Assembly: GCA_031292755.1 (NCBI GenBank)
Contig: JARLGM010000060.1
Coordinates: 1-35,506, forward strand
Source: Candidatus Sulfopaludibacter sp.
GTDB lineage: Bacteria > Acidobacteriota > Terriglobia > Bryobacterales > Bryobacteraceae
Direction: 5' to 3'
DNA: 35,506 nt
Made by a program: the position numbers and the translations under genes. Below the pieces are notes generated by a model. It saw only the letters and a program-made list of their open reading frames with translations, was not told the origin of the DNA and ran no database searches. Numbering within the stretch: position 1 is the stretch's first letter; every line of letters begins with the position of its first letter. Below are positions 18,965 to 27,785 of this stretch, one piece after another.

Positions 18965-21900
18965 TCATTCCTGGCCGCCCAGATAATACCGGACAGCCGG
19001 AGTTACCACCAGGGAGAGGACCATCGAGGCGGCAATACCGCCAATCACCGCGATGGCCAAAGGTTGCAGCATCTGGGAGCCGGCGCCGAAGGCGAACGCC
19101 AGCGGAAGCATGCCGGCCACAGTGGCCAGCGCGGTCATCATAATGGGGCGCAGGCGGCGCTCGCCGGCCTGAATCATACTCTGCTCGGCCGGCACGCCCT
19201 CGGCGCGGAACTTCTGGTCTGCGTCCAGCAGCAGAATGCCGTTCTTGGCCACAATGCCGATCACCATGATCAACCCCATGAATGACGAGAGATTGAAGGT
19301 GGTCCCGGTGATGAGCAGCGCCAGGAACACGCCGCAGGTGGAAAGCAGCGCCGAGGACAGCACCGCGACGGGCGCGGCGAAATTGCCGAATTCGAACAGT
19401 AGCACGATGAACACCAGCACTACCGCCAGCACCAGCACGAAAGCGAAATCCTTAAACGATTTCTGTTGCTCCTCGAACGTCCCGCCGTATTGCACCCGAA
19501 TGTCCGGCGGCAGTTTCAAATCGGCGATGGCCTGCTGCACCTGCTTCATGCCGTCGCCCAGGTTGATGCCCTCGAAACGCGCGGTCACTTGTACGTTGCG
19601 CTGCAGGTTGTCACGCCGGATTTCGTTCTGGCCGGGAATCTCAACCATATTGGCGAGAGTGCCGATGGTCGCCGTCTTGCCCGTTCCGCTGACCAGCAGC
19701 GTGTTGCGGATCGAGTCCAGCGTCTTGCGAGTATCTTCCGGAAAACGTACGCGGATGTTGTACGAGCGGTCGTTCACTATTACCGGCGTGGATGCGGGCT
19801 CGCCCTGCAAAATGGCGCTGGCATCCAGTTCCACTTCCTGCGCCGAAAAGCCGCTGCGCGCCGCCCCCACCGGGTCCACATTGAACACGCTGGCCGGACC
19901 GCTGATAGTGTTCTCAATGCCGTTGAGCACATCCACTACGCCCGGTATCTTCTTGATGTTATCGCCGACGGCCGTGGCCCATTGCGTCAGCAGGGCCGGA
20001 TCCTGCGCGAACAGCTTGATGACCACCGGTTCGGGCGCGCTGGTCAGATCGCCGATCATGTCTTGCAAAAGCTGCGGGATTTCGATATCGCACACCGGCT
20101 CGGCTTTCTTGATCTTGTCCCGGACCTCCTCGATCACCTTCAGGCCACTCCGTTTGCGGTCGTGCTTCAACTTGACCGAGATATCGCCGGTATTGGCTTC
20201 GGTGACCTGTGCCAGTCCTAACTGCAGGCCCGTCCGGCGGGACGTGCTTTCCACTTCCGGAATCGCTTGCAAAATCCTCTCGATATGGGTGATGACACGG
20301 TTGGTCTCCGCCAGCGAGGCTCCCGCCGGCATGATGTAATCGACAATGAAGCCGCCTTCGTCCATCTCGGGCAGCAAGTCGCTGCCGGTATTGTTGTAGC
20401 AGACGTAGGTTCCGGCGATTAAAAGGGCGGAAAACGCTGCCAGTATCCACTTGTGTTCGAGGGCGAGTCGCAGGGTGCGCTCATAGATGCGCAGCAGGCG
20501 CGGCGATACCGAATGATGCTCTGCCGCCGCGCGTCCGGCACGGCTGCGGATGAAGTAATGGCTCAGTGTGGGAGTCCAGGTGAGTGCCAGTGCCAGCGAA
20601 GTGAGCAGCGATGCTCCCACCGTCAGAGCCAGGGCGCGGAAGAAAACGCCGTTCACTCCGGTAATCGAAATCAGCGGCAGGAATACCACGATCGGCGTGA
20701 TGGTGGAGCCGACCAGAGGCACGCGAATCTCGCGTAGCGCGCTGCCAATCGCGTCGGCCCGCGACTGGCCCGAATCGCGATGCATCACGATGTTTTCCAC
20801 TACGACAATCGCGTCGTCGATTACCAGCCCCACCGCCGCCGCCAGGCCGCCGAGTGTCATCAGGTTGAAAGTCTGGCCCATCGCACGCAAGATGATAAAC
20901 GTCACCGCGATGGTGGCGGGAATCACCAGGCCGGCCACCAGCGAAGTGCCCCAATCGCGCAGGAATAGAACCATGATCAGGGAAGCCAGCACCAGGCCCA
21001 GCAGAATCGCGTCGCGCACGCTGGTGATGGATTCGATCACGATTTCCGATTGGTCATAGAAGGGCTTGAGTTCCACGCCCTTGGGTATTTCCTTGCGAAT
21101 CTGGTCGATTTCGGCATGCACCGCGTCGGCCACCGCAACCGTATTGCTGGTGGGCTGGCGGTTGATGTTCAGCAGCACCGCGGGCTTGGCGTTCGCCGTC
21201 ACCACTGTGTAGACCGGCATTTCCGAGGGCGACACCGTGGCCACGTCGCCGATGCGCACCGGCGACCCTGCCGGCGTAGTCTTGATCACGATGTTGGAGA
21301 TGTCCGCCGGCGTCCGCGCCTGGCCGCTCACCAGGCTGAGAATCAGTTGGTGCCTCTCCTCAATCAGCCCGGGCGAATCGATCATATTGCTGCGGCCGAT
21401 CGCATCCAGAATGTTGGGAATGGTGGCTGCGGTTTGAACCAGTTTGGCGGGGTCCGGCTGCACCTGGAACTCCGGAACTTTGCCGCCCTGCACGATCACG
21501 GTGGAAACGCCGGGCAGGCGGTTCAAACGCGGCTTCAGTTCATAGTTGGCCAATTCCCAAAGCGCGCTCTGGGTGATCTTGTCGGACGTCAGGCTGTAAC
21601 CCATGACCGGAAACGCAGCGAACGTCAGGCGGTTGGCCGTGATCTTCGCGGTAGCGGGCAGCAACGCCTGTGCCCGCGCCAGAGCGGCGTCCACCAGGTT
21701 CAGGGTCCGGTACATGTCCACATTCCAATCGAAGAACAAGTCGATTTCCGCCGTACCGCGGCTGGTTATCGAGTACAAGTGGTCGAGCCCCTGTACCGTG
21801 TTGACGGCATCTTCCAGCGGCTTGGTCACCGTGACCAGCATCTGGTCGATGGGGAAGACGCCGTTATCCACGCCCACCACGATGCGCGGAAAATTTGTTT

Positions 21901-22051
21901 CGGGAAACACCGCAATCGGAATGGTGAACGCCAGGTAGATGCCGACCGCAACCAGGGTCAGGATGACAAAAATGATCGGCTTTCCGTGCCGCGCCGTCCA
22001 GTGCGGCGCGTCCCCATTAACCGGGGGTGTGGGAGTGGAAGGGTCGCTCAT
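18965..22051 (-). CDS. RND efflux pump inner-membrane transporter (HAE-1-like)
   Basis: A 1028-residue resistance-nodulation-division transporter that exports substrates using the proton gradient. The first helix is IIFVILTLVAVGIYLAF, followed by a large periplasmic domain. The TM4 proton relay reads GLVIDDAIVVVENI, with two acidic residues, and TM10 reads GIVAKNGILLLD with the conserved Lys. The relay resembles drug-type (HAE-1) pumps rather than the metal-type CzcA pattern. The length is as expected (about 1030). The ATG overlaps the adaptor stop (ATGA). The substrate cannot be read from sequence. Bases 17946-18941 downstream encode the propeller copy 2. Confidence 0.94.
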   Translation of the reverse strand: MSDPSTPTPPVNGDAPHWTARHGKPIIFVILTLVAVGIYLAFTIPIAVFPETNFPRIVVGVDNGVFPIDQMLVTVTKPLEDAVNTVQGLDHLYSITSRGTAEIDLFFDWNVDMYRTLNLVDAALARAQALLPATAKITANRLTFAAFPVMGYSLTSDKITQSALWELANYELKPRLNRLPGVSTVIVQGGKVPEFQVQPDPAKLVQTAATIPNILDAIGRSNMIDSPGLIEERHQLILSLVSGQARTPADISNIVIKTTPAGSPVRIGDVATVSPSEMPVYTVVTANAKPAVLLNINRQPTSNTVAVADAVHAEIDQIRKEIPKGVELKPFYDQSEIVIESITSVRDAILLGLVLASLIMVLFLRDWGTSLVAGLVIPATIAVTFIILRAMGQTFNLMTLGGLAAAVGLVIDDAIVVVENIVMHRDSGQSRADAIGSALREIRVPLVGSTITPIVVFLPLISITGVNGVFFRALALTVGASLLTSLALALTWTPTLSHYFIRSRAGRAAAEHHSVSPRLLRIYERTLRLALEHKWILAAFSALLIAGTYVCYNNTGSDLLPEMDEGGFIVDYIMPAGASLAETNRVITHIERILQAIPEVESTSRRTGLQLGLAQVTEANTGDISVKLKHDRKRSGLKVIEEVRDKIKKAEPVCDIEIPQLLQDMIGDLTSAPEPVVIKLFAQDPALLTQWATAVGDNIKKIPGVVDVLNGIENTISGPASVFNVDPVGAARSGFSAQEVELDASAILQGEPASTPVIVNDRSYNIRVRFPEDTRKTLDSIRNTLLVSGTGKTATIGTLANMVEIPGQNEIRRDNLQRNVQVTARFEGINLGDGMKQVQQAIADLKLPPDIRVQYGGTFEEQQKSFKDFAFVLVLAVVLVFIVLLFEFGNFAAPVAVLSSALLSTCGVFLALLITGTTFNLSSFMGLIMVIGIVAKNGILLLDADQKFRAEGVPAEQSMIQAGERRLRPIMMTALATVAGMLPLAFAFGAGSQMLQPLAIAVIGGIAASMVLSLVVTPAVRYYLGGQE

Positions 22052-23370
22052 TTCTGTTTGGGTTTCGCCTCGTCCTTTTTCTGATCCTTGGCATCCTTCT
22101 CCGAGGAATCGGCTTCCGGCTGGTCCTCTTCGGTCTCGGGCGCGTTGGCTTCCACCACCCTCACCTTGGCCTTATCGTCCACACCCAGGCCGCCCACTAT
22201 CACAACATCTTCGCGCGGCATCACACCTGTCAGCACCTGCACCTTGTCGCCCTGGCGCACTCCCAGTTTCACGTCGCGCCGGTGCGCCGTGGACTGCGAA
22301 TCGATCACCAGCACCGCGGTCCCGCCGGTTTCTCCGGGAAGGATCGCCGCCACCGGCACCAGCATGGCGTTCTTGATGGTCTCGGTGACGATCGAAACAT
22401 GCACCGCCGCTCCCACTTTGAGCGCGCGGCCGGGATTATCCATCTGCACCCACACCTGCACCGTGGAGCTATTGAGGTCGGTAGCGGGGCTTACCACCGT
22501 CACCTTGCCCTGCACCTGCTGCGCGGTGTCGGCCAAGCTGACCGTGGCGGGCTGCCCTGCCTTGATGCCCGTGGCGTCCGCGGCCGGGACATTCAGACGC
22601 GCCACCACGCGCGAAACATCCATCACCACCAGCAGCGGTGTCCCCGTCGCCGCAATATCTCCGGCATAGAGCGGCCGGTCGGAAACGATGCCCGCTCCGG
22701 GACTCCGGACCTCCGAGTACGCCACCTGCGCTTCCGCCGAATGGAGGTTCCCTTGCGCCGAGATCACCTGCGCCTGGGCCTGGGCCATCTGCGCCTGTTT
22801 GCCCGCCGCCTGCAGCGCGCGCAAGTGTTCCTTGGCGGTCGCCAGTTGCGCCTTGGCCTGCGCGTAGAGCACGCCGGCATCGTCCACCAGTTTGCGCGAC
22901 AGGGCGCCTTCCTTCAGCAGTTGCTGGCGGCTGTCCAGCACTTTCTTGGCGGCTTCGAACTGCTCCTGATCGCTTTCCACGTCCGTCTGCGCCTTCACGA
23001 TCGATTCCGGGATGGACGCCATCTCAGTGTTCTGGAGATTTGCCTGCGCCTGGTCCACCTGCCCTTTGTTGGCCGCCACAGTGGCCACCAGATCTTTATT
23101 CTCCAGCACCGCCAGAAGCTGATCCTTCTTCACCTGGTCGCCGCGGTTCACCAGGAACCTCTGCACCGGAGCGGTGATCTTCGGCATGACGTTCCATTGG
23201 TCCACGGGAAACAGCGTGCCATCCGCATTTATCGTGCGGCGGACGGTGTCCTCCGTGACGGCCGCCACCTGCACCGGCGCGGGCGCTTCCACATCCGCTT
23301 CCTGTTTCTTGGAGCAGCCGCTACAGAGGATGAGGCCCGCGGCGCCTAGCAGAGAGAGATATTTCTTCAT
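22048..23370 (-). CDS. RND efflux periplasmic adaptor lipoprotein
   Basis: A 440-residue membrane fusion protein linking the RND pump to the outer-membrane channel. The N-terminal signal ends in a lipobox-like CSGC (Cys 19), so it is probably a lipoprotein, although -3 is Cys rather than the usual Leu. The lipoyl-like half-motifs (PVQRFLVNRGDQVKKDQLLAVLEN and SPGAGIVSDRPLYAGDIA, read in parts) flank a long coiled-coil hairpin (about 95-215, rich in Gln, Ala, Lys). Beta-barrel and proximal domains follow. The last 35 residues are highly charged (Glu/Asp/Lys), an unusual tail. It lies three bases after the outer-membrane factor and overlaps the pump start. Confidence 0.92.
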   Translation of the reverse strand: MKKYLSLLGAAGLILCSGCSKKQEADVEAPAPVQVAAVTEDTVRRTINADGTLFPVDQWNVMPKITAPVQRFLVNRGDQVKKDQLLAVLENKDLVATVAANKGQVDQAQANLQNTEMASIPESIVKAQTDVESDQEQFEAAKKVLDSRQQLLKEGALSRKLVDDAGVLYAQAKAQLATAKEHLRALQAAGKQAQMAQAQAQVISAQGNLHSAEAQVAYSEVRSPGAGIVSDRPLYAGDIAATGTPLLVVMDVSRVVARLNVPAADATGIKAGQPATVSLADTAQQVQGKVTVVSPATDLNSSTVQVWVQMDNPGRALKVGAAVHVSIVTETIKNAMLVPVAAILPGETGGTAVLVIDSQSTAHRRDVKLGVRQGDKVQVLTGVMPREDVVIVGGLGVDDKAKVRVVEANAPETEEDQPEADSSEKDAKDQKKDEAKPKQK

Positions 23371-23373
23371 TGG

Positions 23374-24681
23374 CTAAAACGCCCCCGTGAGTGTCTGAAG
23401 GTTCGCCAGGGCCAGGCGATACCGCACCAGTCCGTCGTCAAATGCATTGCGCGCCTGCACCAGCGTGGTCTGCGCGTCCACTACTTCCTGCGCGGTGGAT
23501 TCGCCCGCCGTGTACCGCAGCCGCGTCAATCGCAGATTCTCCACGGAAAGCGTCAGGGAATCGCGCAGCGACGCGATCTGCGAGGTCGCCACTTGCGCCT
23601 CCAGGTAGTACGACTCCATTTCCGAAAGCAACGTGCGCTGGGTCAGGCTCAGATCGTTCTTCGCCTGCTGCAATTGCAACTCCGCCTGCCTTACCTTGCT
23701 CCTGGTGGCGCCCCAGTTCCAGATGGGAATATTCAGTTGGGCCGCCACGCTGGAGCCGACATTGTTGAACCCTTGCGGGTCGTGGAGCGCCAGTTGAGTG
23801 GCTTCGAGACCGAAGAAATAGTCCACCGATAAGCTGGGCAGGTATGCCGCACGCGCCGAAGCGATGGCGAAATTCTGCTGCTGTACCGCAGCCTCGGCCG
23901 CGCGGATGTCCGGACTGTTGTTGCCCGCCAGAGTCTTGATCTCGGAATAGGCAGGCAGCTTGGGCGCACTGTCCAGGTCGTCGATCACGCTGAACTCCTG
24001 AGTGTAGTTCGGGAACAGCACAACCGCGAACTGCATGCGCGACTTATCCACGTTGGCCTGGGCATCCTGTAGCTCGCGCTCGCGCTGCTGCACCTGCAAT
24101 CGCGCTTTGATCACATCCACCTTGGCCGCCTCGCCGCCACGCTCCTGCTTCTCGGTCAGATCCTGAAAATCCTTGGCTTCCCGCAGGCTGGCTTGCGCGT
24201 TGGCGAATTTCCGCTGTGCTACCGCCATGCCGTAGAAGTTCTGGGTCACGGTGGCCACCAGACCGCGTTCGGCCAGGTCCTTCCTGGCTTTGGCCAGCGC
24301 CTCGGATGCCATGGCTCGCCGGTACTCGGCCCGTTTGCCCGGATTATAGATATCGCTGTGCACGTCGAGCAATTCGGCGTAAACATGCACCCCGTCGTTG
24401 GGGACGAATATGCCGCTCGGCGTCCCATTGGGCTGAGTGTAGATGTAACCGCTGATGGCTTCCGCCGTCGGCAGCATCGCGGCTTTGGCCTGAGCCGTGT
24501 CCTCGCGCGCCGAGAGCGCCGCCAGGTTGGCAGTGTAGATCTGCGGACTATATTGGCGGGCGCGCACCATCGCCTGCTGCAGGGTGAAGGCAATGGGACC
24601 GGCAGAGGCGGGAGTCTGGGCAAACGCGCCCTGGCAGGAAAACGCCAAGCCGAGGCCCAGGATCGGCAAAATGGATTGCAT
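23374..24681 (-). CDS. TolC-family outer-membrane efflux protein
   Basis: A 435-residue outer membrane factor. The signal peptide (about 1-22, ILPILGLGLAFSCQGAFA) is followed by two repeats of the TolC-type domain. Repeat 1 has FTLQQAMVRARQYSPQI and long helices, and repeat 2 has SPDIRAAEAAVQQQNFAIASARAAYLPSLS. The end has RYTAGESTAQEVVDAQTTLVQARNA, a strong family motif. I chose ATG 24681, with GGAG five bases upstream; GTG 24693 adds four residues. On the minus strand TATACT (24694-24699) lies 12 bases before the ATG as a possible -10. It is the first gene of the efflux operon, 55 bases after the Uma2 gene stop. Confidence 0.93.
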   Translation of the reverse strand: MQSILPILGLGLAFSCQGAFAQTPASAGPIAFTLQQAMVRARQYSPQIYTANLAALSAREDTAQAKAAMLPTAEAISGYIYTQPNGTPSGIFVPNDGVHVYAELLDVHSDIYNPGKRAEYRRAMASEALAKARKDLAERGLVATVTQNFYGMAVAQRKFANAQASLREAKDFQDLTEKQERGGEAAKVDVIKARLQVQQRERELQDAQANVDKSRMQFAVVLFPNYTQEFSVIDDLDSAPKLPAYSEIKTLAGNNSPDIRAAEAAVQQQNFAIASARAAYLPSLSVDYFFGLEATQLALHDPQGFNNVGSSVAAQLNIPIWNWGATRSKVRQAELQLQQAKNDLSLTQRTLLSEMESYYLEAQVATSQIASLRDSLTLSVENLRLTRLRYTAGESTAQEVVDAQTTLVQARNAFDDGLVRYRLALANLQTLTGAF

Positions 24682-24736
24682 TGGAACTCCCACAGTATAG
24701 AATTTGGCAGATGAACAGACGATGAACTGGGGAACG

Positions 24737-25330
24737 CTACTGCGGGGGGATGCCCGACGGTGCGAATTCTACCTTTTCGTATAGCGCGGAGAGCGTGACC
24801 CAGCAGCCGGCGGATTCGAGTTCGAGAGTCTCCTCGAGACCGCAGGCGGAAGTCAGCAGGAAACGGCCGTCGGCTTGTCGCGTATAGAGGTCCACGTGGA
24901 TTCGATCCGACGAGACCAGCAGGTATTCCGAGACGGAACCGATGGAGCGGTAATGCTCGAATTTGCGGCCCCGATCATACGCTTCCGTCGAGGGCGAAAG
25001 CACTTCCACCACCAGGTTCGGATTGAGGAGGGTATCCCGCTGCTCGTCCCGGAAGTTCGGCTCGCCACAAACGGCGATGACGTCGGGATACGTATAGAGG
25101 CCGCTGGACGGGATCCTGACGCGCATGTCGTTGGAGTACACGCGGCAGGGGCGCTCGCGGAGTTGCTGGCTAAGTTCTCGAACGAGATTGGTGACCAGCA
25201 GGTTGTGAGCTTCCTTCGCGCCGGCCATGGCGAACATTTCACCCCCGAAATATTCGCTTTTGTATTCGGCCTTGCGTTCGATTTCCAGGTACTGCTCCTC
25301 GGTGAGGAACGTCTTAGGTTGCGTGGACAC
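24737..25330 (-). CDS. Uma2-family (DUF820) restriction-endonuclease-fold protein
   Basis: A 197-residue protein of the Uma2/DUF820 family, common in cyanobacteria and in soil bacteria with many paralogues. Seen: TEEQYLEIERKAEYKSEYFGGEMFAMAG near the N-terminus, HNLLVTNLVRELS, the conserved YPDVIAVCGEP with its Asp, and PNLVVEVLSPSTEAYDRGRKFEHYR, where Glu and the following Lys/Tyr form the PD-(D/E)xK-like site. Activity is rarely tested, so 'endonuclease' is an assignment from fold. The start is GTG 25330. The position between phoU and the efflux operon seems incidental, separated from phoU by a hairpin. Confidence 0.87.
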   Translation of the reverse strand: MSTQPKTFLTEEQYLEIERKAEYKSEYFGGEMFAMAGAKEAHNLLVTNLVRELSQQLRERPCRVYSNDMRVRIPSSGLYTYPDVIAVCGEPNFRDEQRDTLLNPNLVVEVLSPSTEAYDRGRKFEHYRSIGSVSEYLLVSSDRIHVDLYTRQADGRFLLTSACGLEETLELESAGCWVTLSALYEKVEFAPSGIPPQ

Positions 25331-25341
25331 GATCCTGCGCC

Positions 25342-25363
25342 TCTCTGACTAACTTAGCAGAGA
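25342..25363 (-). terminator. imperfect hairpin after phoU, possible transcription stop
   Basis: The bases TCTCTG (25342-25347) and CAGAGA (25358-25363) are exact complements. Inside them CTAA (25349-25352) and TTAG (25354-25357) also pair around a single C, leaving one bulged A. This gives about ten pairs in 22 bases, immediately after the phoU stop on the minus strand. No T-run follows, so an intrinsic terminator is only weakly supported. It may instead be an mRNA 3' end structure or an operator for the next gene. Confidence 0.4.
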
Positions 25364-25364
25364 A

Positions 25365-26027
25365 CTATTCCCGCGTCTCGGCGTGATGCCGCACGTCGAT
25401 GCCTTTCACCAGGAACAGCACGTCTTCGGCAATATTCGTGGCATGGTCGGCGATGCGCTCCAGATTCTGCGCGATGAACATGAGGGCGATGGCGCGTTGA
25501 ATGGTGGTGCGCTCTTCCTGCATGAACTGCGTGAGTTCGTTGTAGACGGCGTCGCGCAGGTGGTCCACTTCGTCATCGGCCAGCAGAACGTCGCGCGCCA
25601 TTTCCGCGTCGCCGCGCGCGAAGGCATCCAGGCTGCGCCGCACCATGCCCTCGGCCAGCTCGGCCATCCGGGGAATATCGATGAGCGGGCGCAGCACCGG
25701 CTCTTTCATCAGGGTCAGGGCGCGCTCGGTGATGTTGACCGCCAGGTCGCCCATGCGCTCCAGATCGTTGTTCATCTTGATGACCGCGGTGATGAAGCGC
25801 AGGTCCCGCGCCATGGGCTGGAAGAGGGCGAGCAGCCGCGTAGCCAGTTCGTCGATCTCGATTTCCTTCTGGTTGATCTGGGCTTCCCCCCACATCACCT
25901 CTTTGGCCCGGTCTTCGTCGCGCTCGACCAGGGCGTAAATGCTGTTGTGGATGGAGGCTTCTACCAGCCCTCCCATCTCGAGTAATTTGCTCTGGAGTTC
26001 TTCCAGCTCTTCCCGGAAATGAAGCAT
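25365..26027 (-). CDS. phoU: phosphate signalling protein PhoU
   Basis: A 220-residue, all-helical PhoU made of two three-helix repeats. Each carries the metal-binding E/D-x3-D pattern: NDLERMGDLAVNITERA in the first (about 90-106) and QNLERIADHATNIAEDV in the second (about 190-206). PhoU links the Pst transporter to the PhoR kinase and lowers Pho-regulon output when phosphate is plentiful. The start ATG 26027 has AGGA seven bases upstream. It sits at the end of the pst operon, 55 bases after pstB, as is usual. No phoB follows; the next gene is a Uma2 protein. Confidence 0.96.
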   Translation of the reverse strand: MLHFREELEELQSKLLEMGGLVEASIHNSIYALVERDEDRAKEVMWGEAQINQKEIEIDELATRLLALFQPMARDLRFITAVIKMNNDLERMGDLAVNITERALTLMKEPVLRPLIDIPRMAELAEGMVRRSLDAFARGDAEMARDVLLADDEVDHLRDAVYNELTQFMQEERTTIQRAIALMFIAQNLERIADHATNIAEDVLFLVKGIDVRHHAETRE

Positions 26028-26082
26028 CGTAAGTTCCTGCCGTGAGATACGAACTGCCGCCGTACCAGCCTGTGTCCTCAGT

Positions 26083-26934
26083 CTAGCCGAACCGGCCCGT
26101 GATGTAATCTTCCGTCTCTTTCTTGGCGGGACGCTTGAAGATTGCCGCCGTCCGATCGAACTCGATCAGCCTGCCCATCAGGAAGAAGCCTGTATACTCC
26201 GCCACCCGCGCCGCCTGCTGCATGTTGTGAGTCACGATGACCTGCGTGCACTGGTCCTTCAGGCTGAACATCAGGTCTTCGATCTTGGCGGTGGCGATGG
26301 GGTCCAGCGCGGAACAGGGTTCGTCCAGCAGAAGCACTTCCGGATCCACAGCCAGCGCGCGCGCGATGCACAAGCGCTGCTGCTGCCCGCCGGAGAGGGA
26401 GTAAGCGGATTCGTGCAGCTTATCCTTCACCTCTTCCCATAGCGCCGCGCGCTTCAGGCTGTGCTCCACTTTGTCATGCATGGAGCCTTTGCCCTTCAGC
26501 CCGTTGATGCGGATCCCGTAGGCCACGTTATCGAAAATGGACTTCGGGAACGGATTGGGCCGCTGGAAAACCATGCCCACCCGCCGGCGAAGGCTGGTGA
26601 CGTCCACATCCATGACGTCCTCTCCATCCACCGTCACCGAGCCTTCGGCGCGCGCGTGCCGCACCATTTCGTTGATGCGGTTCAGAGTGCGCAGAAAGGT
26701 GCTCTTCCCGCATCCGGAAGGGCCGATCAGCGCGGTGATACGATTTTCCGGAATCTCAATGTTGATGTCGTGCAGCGCCTGAAAGTGTCCGTAGAAGAAG
26801 TTCAGCCCCTTTACCGAAATTTTGGACTTGCCCGGGCTCCGCTTGTCCTGCGCGCCGCCCGCGCTTGCTTGCGCTTCCGGCGGCCGCACGTTGACCCCAG
26901 GCTGCGGAGCTATAAAATCGGGCGCGCTATCCAT
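26083..26934 (-). CDS. pstB: phosphate ABC transporter ATP-binding protein PstB
   Basis: A 283-residue ABC ATPase that powers high-affinity phosphate uptake. Walker A is GPSGCGKST (71-79), the Q-loop region is [18 protein letters not shown], the signature is [17 protein letters not shown], and Walker B is [12 protein letters not shown], with the switch His in [10 protein letters not shown]. These are near-invariant PstB sequences. A roughly 35-residue low-complexity N-terminal extension ([12 protein letters not shown]...) precedes the domain. ATG 26934 has AAGGGG six bases upstream, while the longer open frame runs back into pstA. Two bases separate it from the pstA stop. Confidence 0.97.
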   Translation of the reverse strand: MDSAPDFIAPQPGVNVRPPEAQASAGGAQDKRSPGKSKISVKGLNFFYGHFQALHDINIEIPENRITALIGPSGCGKSTFLRTLNRINEMVRHARAEGSVTVDGEDVMDVDVTSLRRRVGMVFQRPNPFPKSIFDNVAYGIRINGLKGKGSMHDKVEHSLKRAALWEEVKDKLHESAYSLSGGQQQRLCIARALAVDPEVLLLDEPCSALDPIATAKIEDLMFSLKDQCTQVIVTHNMQQAARVAEYTGFFLMGRLIEFDRTAAIFKRPAKKETEDYITGRFG

Positions 26935-26936
26935 AA

Positions 26937-27785
26937 TTACCCCTTTTGAACCGATATCCCTCGCGACAGAATGTAGCGGGCGGTGATGTTTGTGATCAGC
27001 ACCATGGCGATCAACACCAGGCCCGCCGCCCAAGCCTGCCGGTGCCAATCGTCATAAGGCGCGATGGCGCGCCGGTAAATCATCACCGGCAGCGCCGCGG
27101 TGGGCTCGGTCAAACGGCGTGCCCAGAAATTATTGTTGAGCGCGGTGAATAATAGGGGCGCGCATTCTCCGGCCGCGCGCGCCACACCCAGTATCATTCC
27201 CGTGAGAATCCCTTTCATCGCCGCGGGCACCACCACGGTGGAGATCACTTTCCACTTGGGCGCGCCTAACGCCAGCGCGCCTTCGCGCAAGGCCCTGGGA
27301 ACCGTGAGCATAAACTGCTCTGTGGTGCGCAGCGAGATGGGAACCAGCATCAGGCTGAGAGCAAAAGCGCCGGCCAGCGCGGAGTAGCCGTGCATCGGCT
27401 TTACCGCGACGCCCCAGGCGAAGATGCCGATCACAATCGAAGGGACACCATTCAGCAGATCCGCCATGTAGCGGACGGCGAAGGCAAAGCTTTTGCCGCC
27501 GAACTCGGCCAGATAAATTCCGCCCAGGAAACCCACAGGCAGACCGATCAGGGCCGCCAAACCAACCATAACCGCGCTTCCCACAATGGCGTTCGCTAAT
27601 CCTCCTCCCGGTTCTCCGGGAGGCAGGGGCAGTTTCGTCAGGAAGTTCCAATCAATTGACTTGCCGCCGTTGTAAATCAGGAAGCCCAGGATCAGAAATA
27701 GCACCAAAACCGTGACCAGCGTGCAGACACCCGTCAGGAACAGCATGAAACCATTCACGATCTTGCGGTAAATCAGGCGGCTCAT
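26937..27785 (-). CDS. pstA: phosphate ABC transporter permease PstA
   Basis: A 282-residue inner-membrane permease with about six membrane helices. The first is [23 protein letters not shown]. The coupling-loop (EAA) region reads [28 protein letters not shown]. Typical PstA segments include [25 protein letters not shown] and [17 protein letters not shown]. PstA and PstC form the membrane channel for phosphate; the start ATG 27785 overlaps the pstC stop by four bases. Confidence 0.96.
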   Translation of the reverse strand: MSRLIYRKIVNGFMLFLTGVCTLVTVLVLFLILGFLIYNGGKSIDWNFLTKLPLPPGEPGGGLANAIVGSAVMVGLAALIGLPVGFLGGIYLAEFGGKSFAFAVRYMADLLNGVPSIVIGIFAWGVAVKPMHGYSALAGAFALSLMLVPISLRTTEQFMLTVPRALREGALALGAPKWKVISTVVVPAAMKGILTGMILGVARAAGECAPLLFTALNNNFWARRLTEPTAALPVMIYRRAIAPYDDWHRQAWAAGLVLIAMVLITNITARYILSRGISVQKG

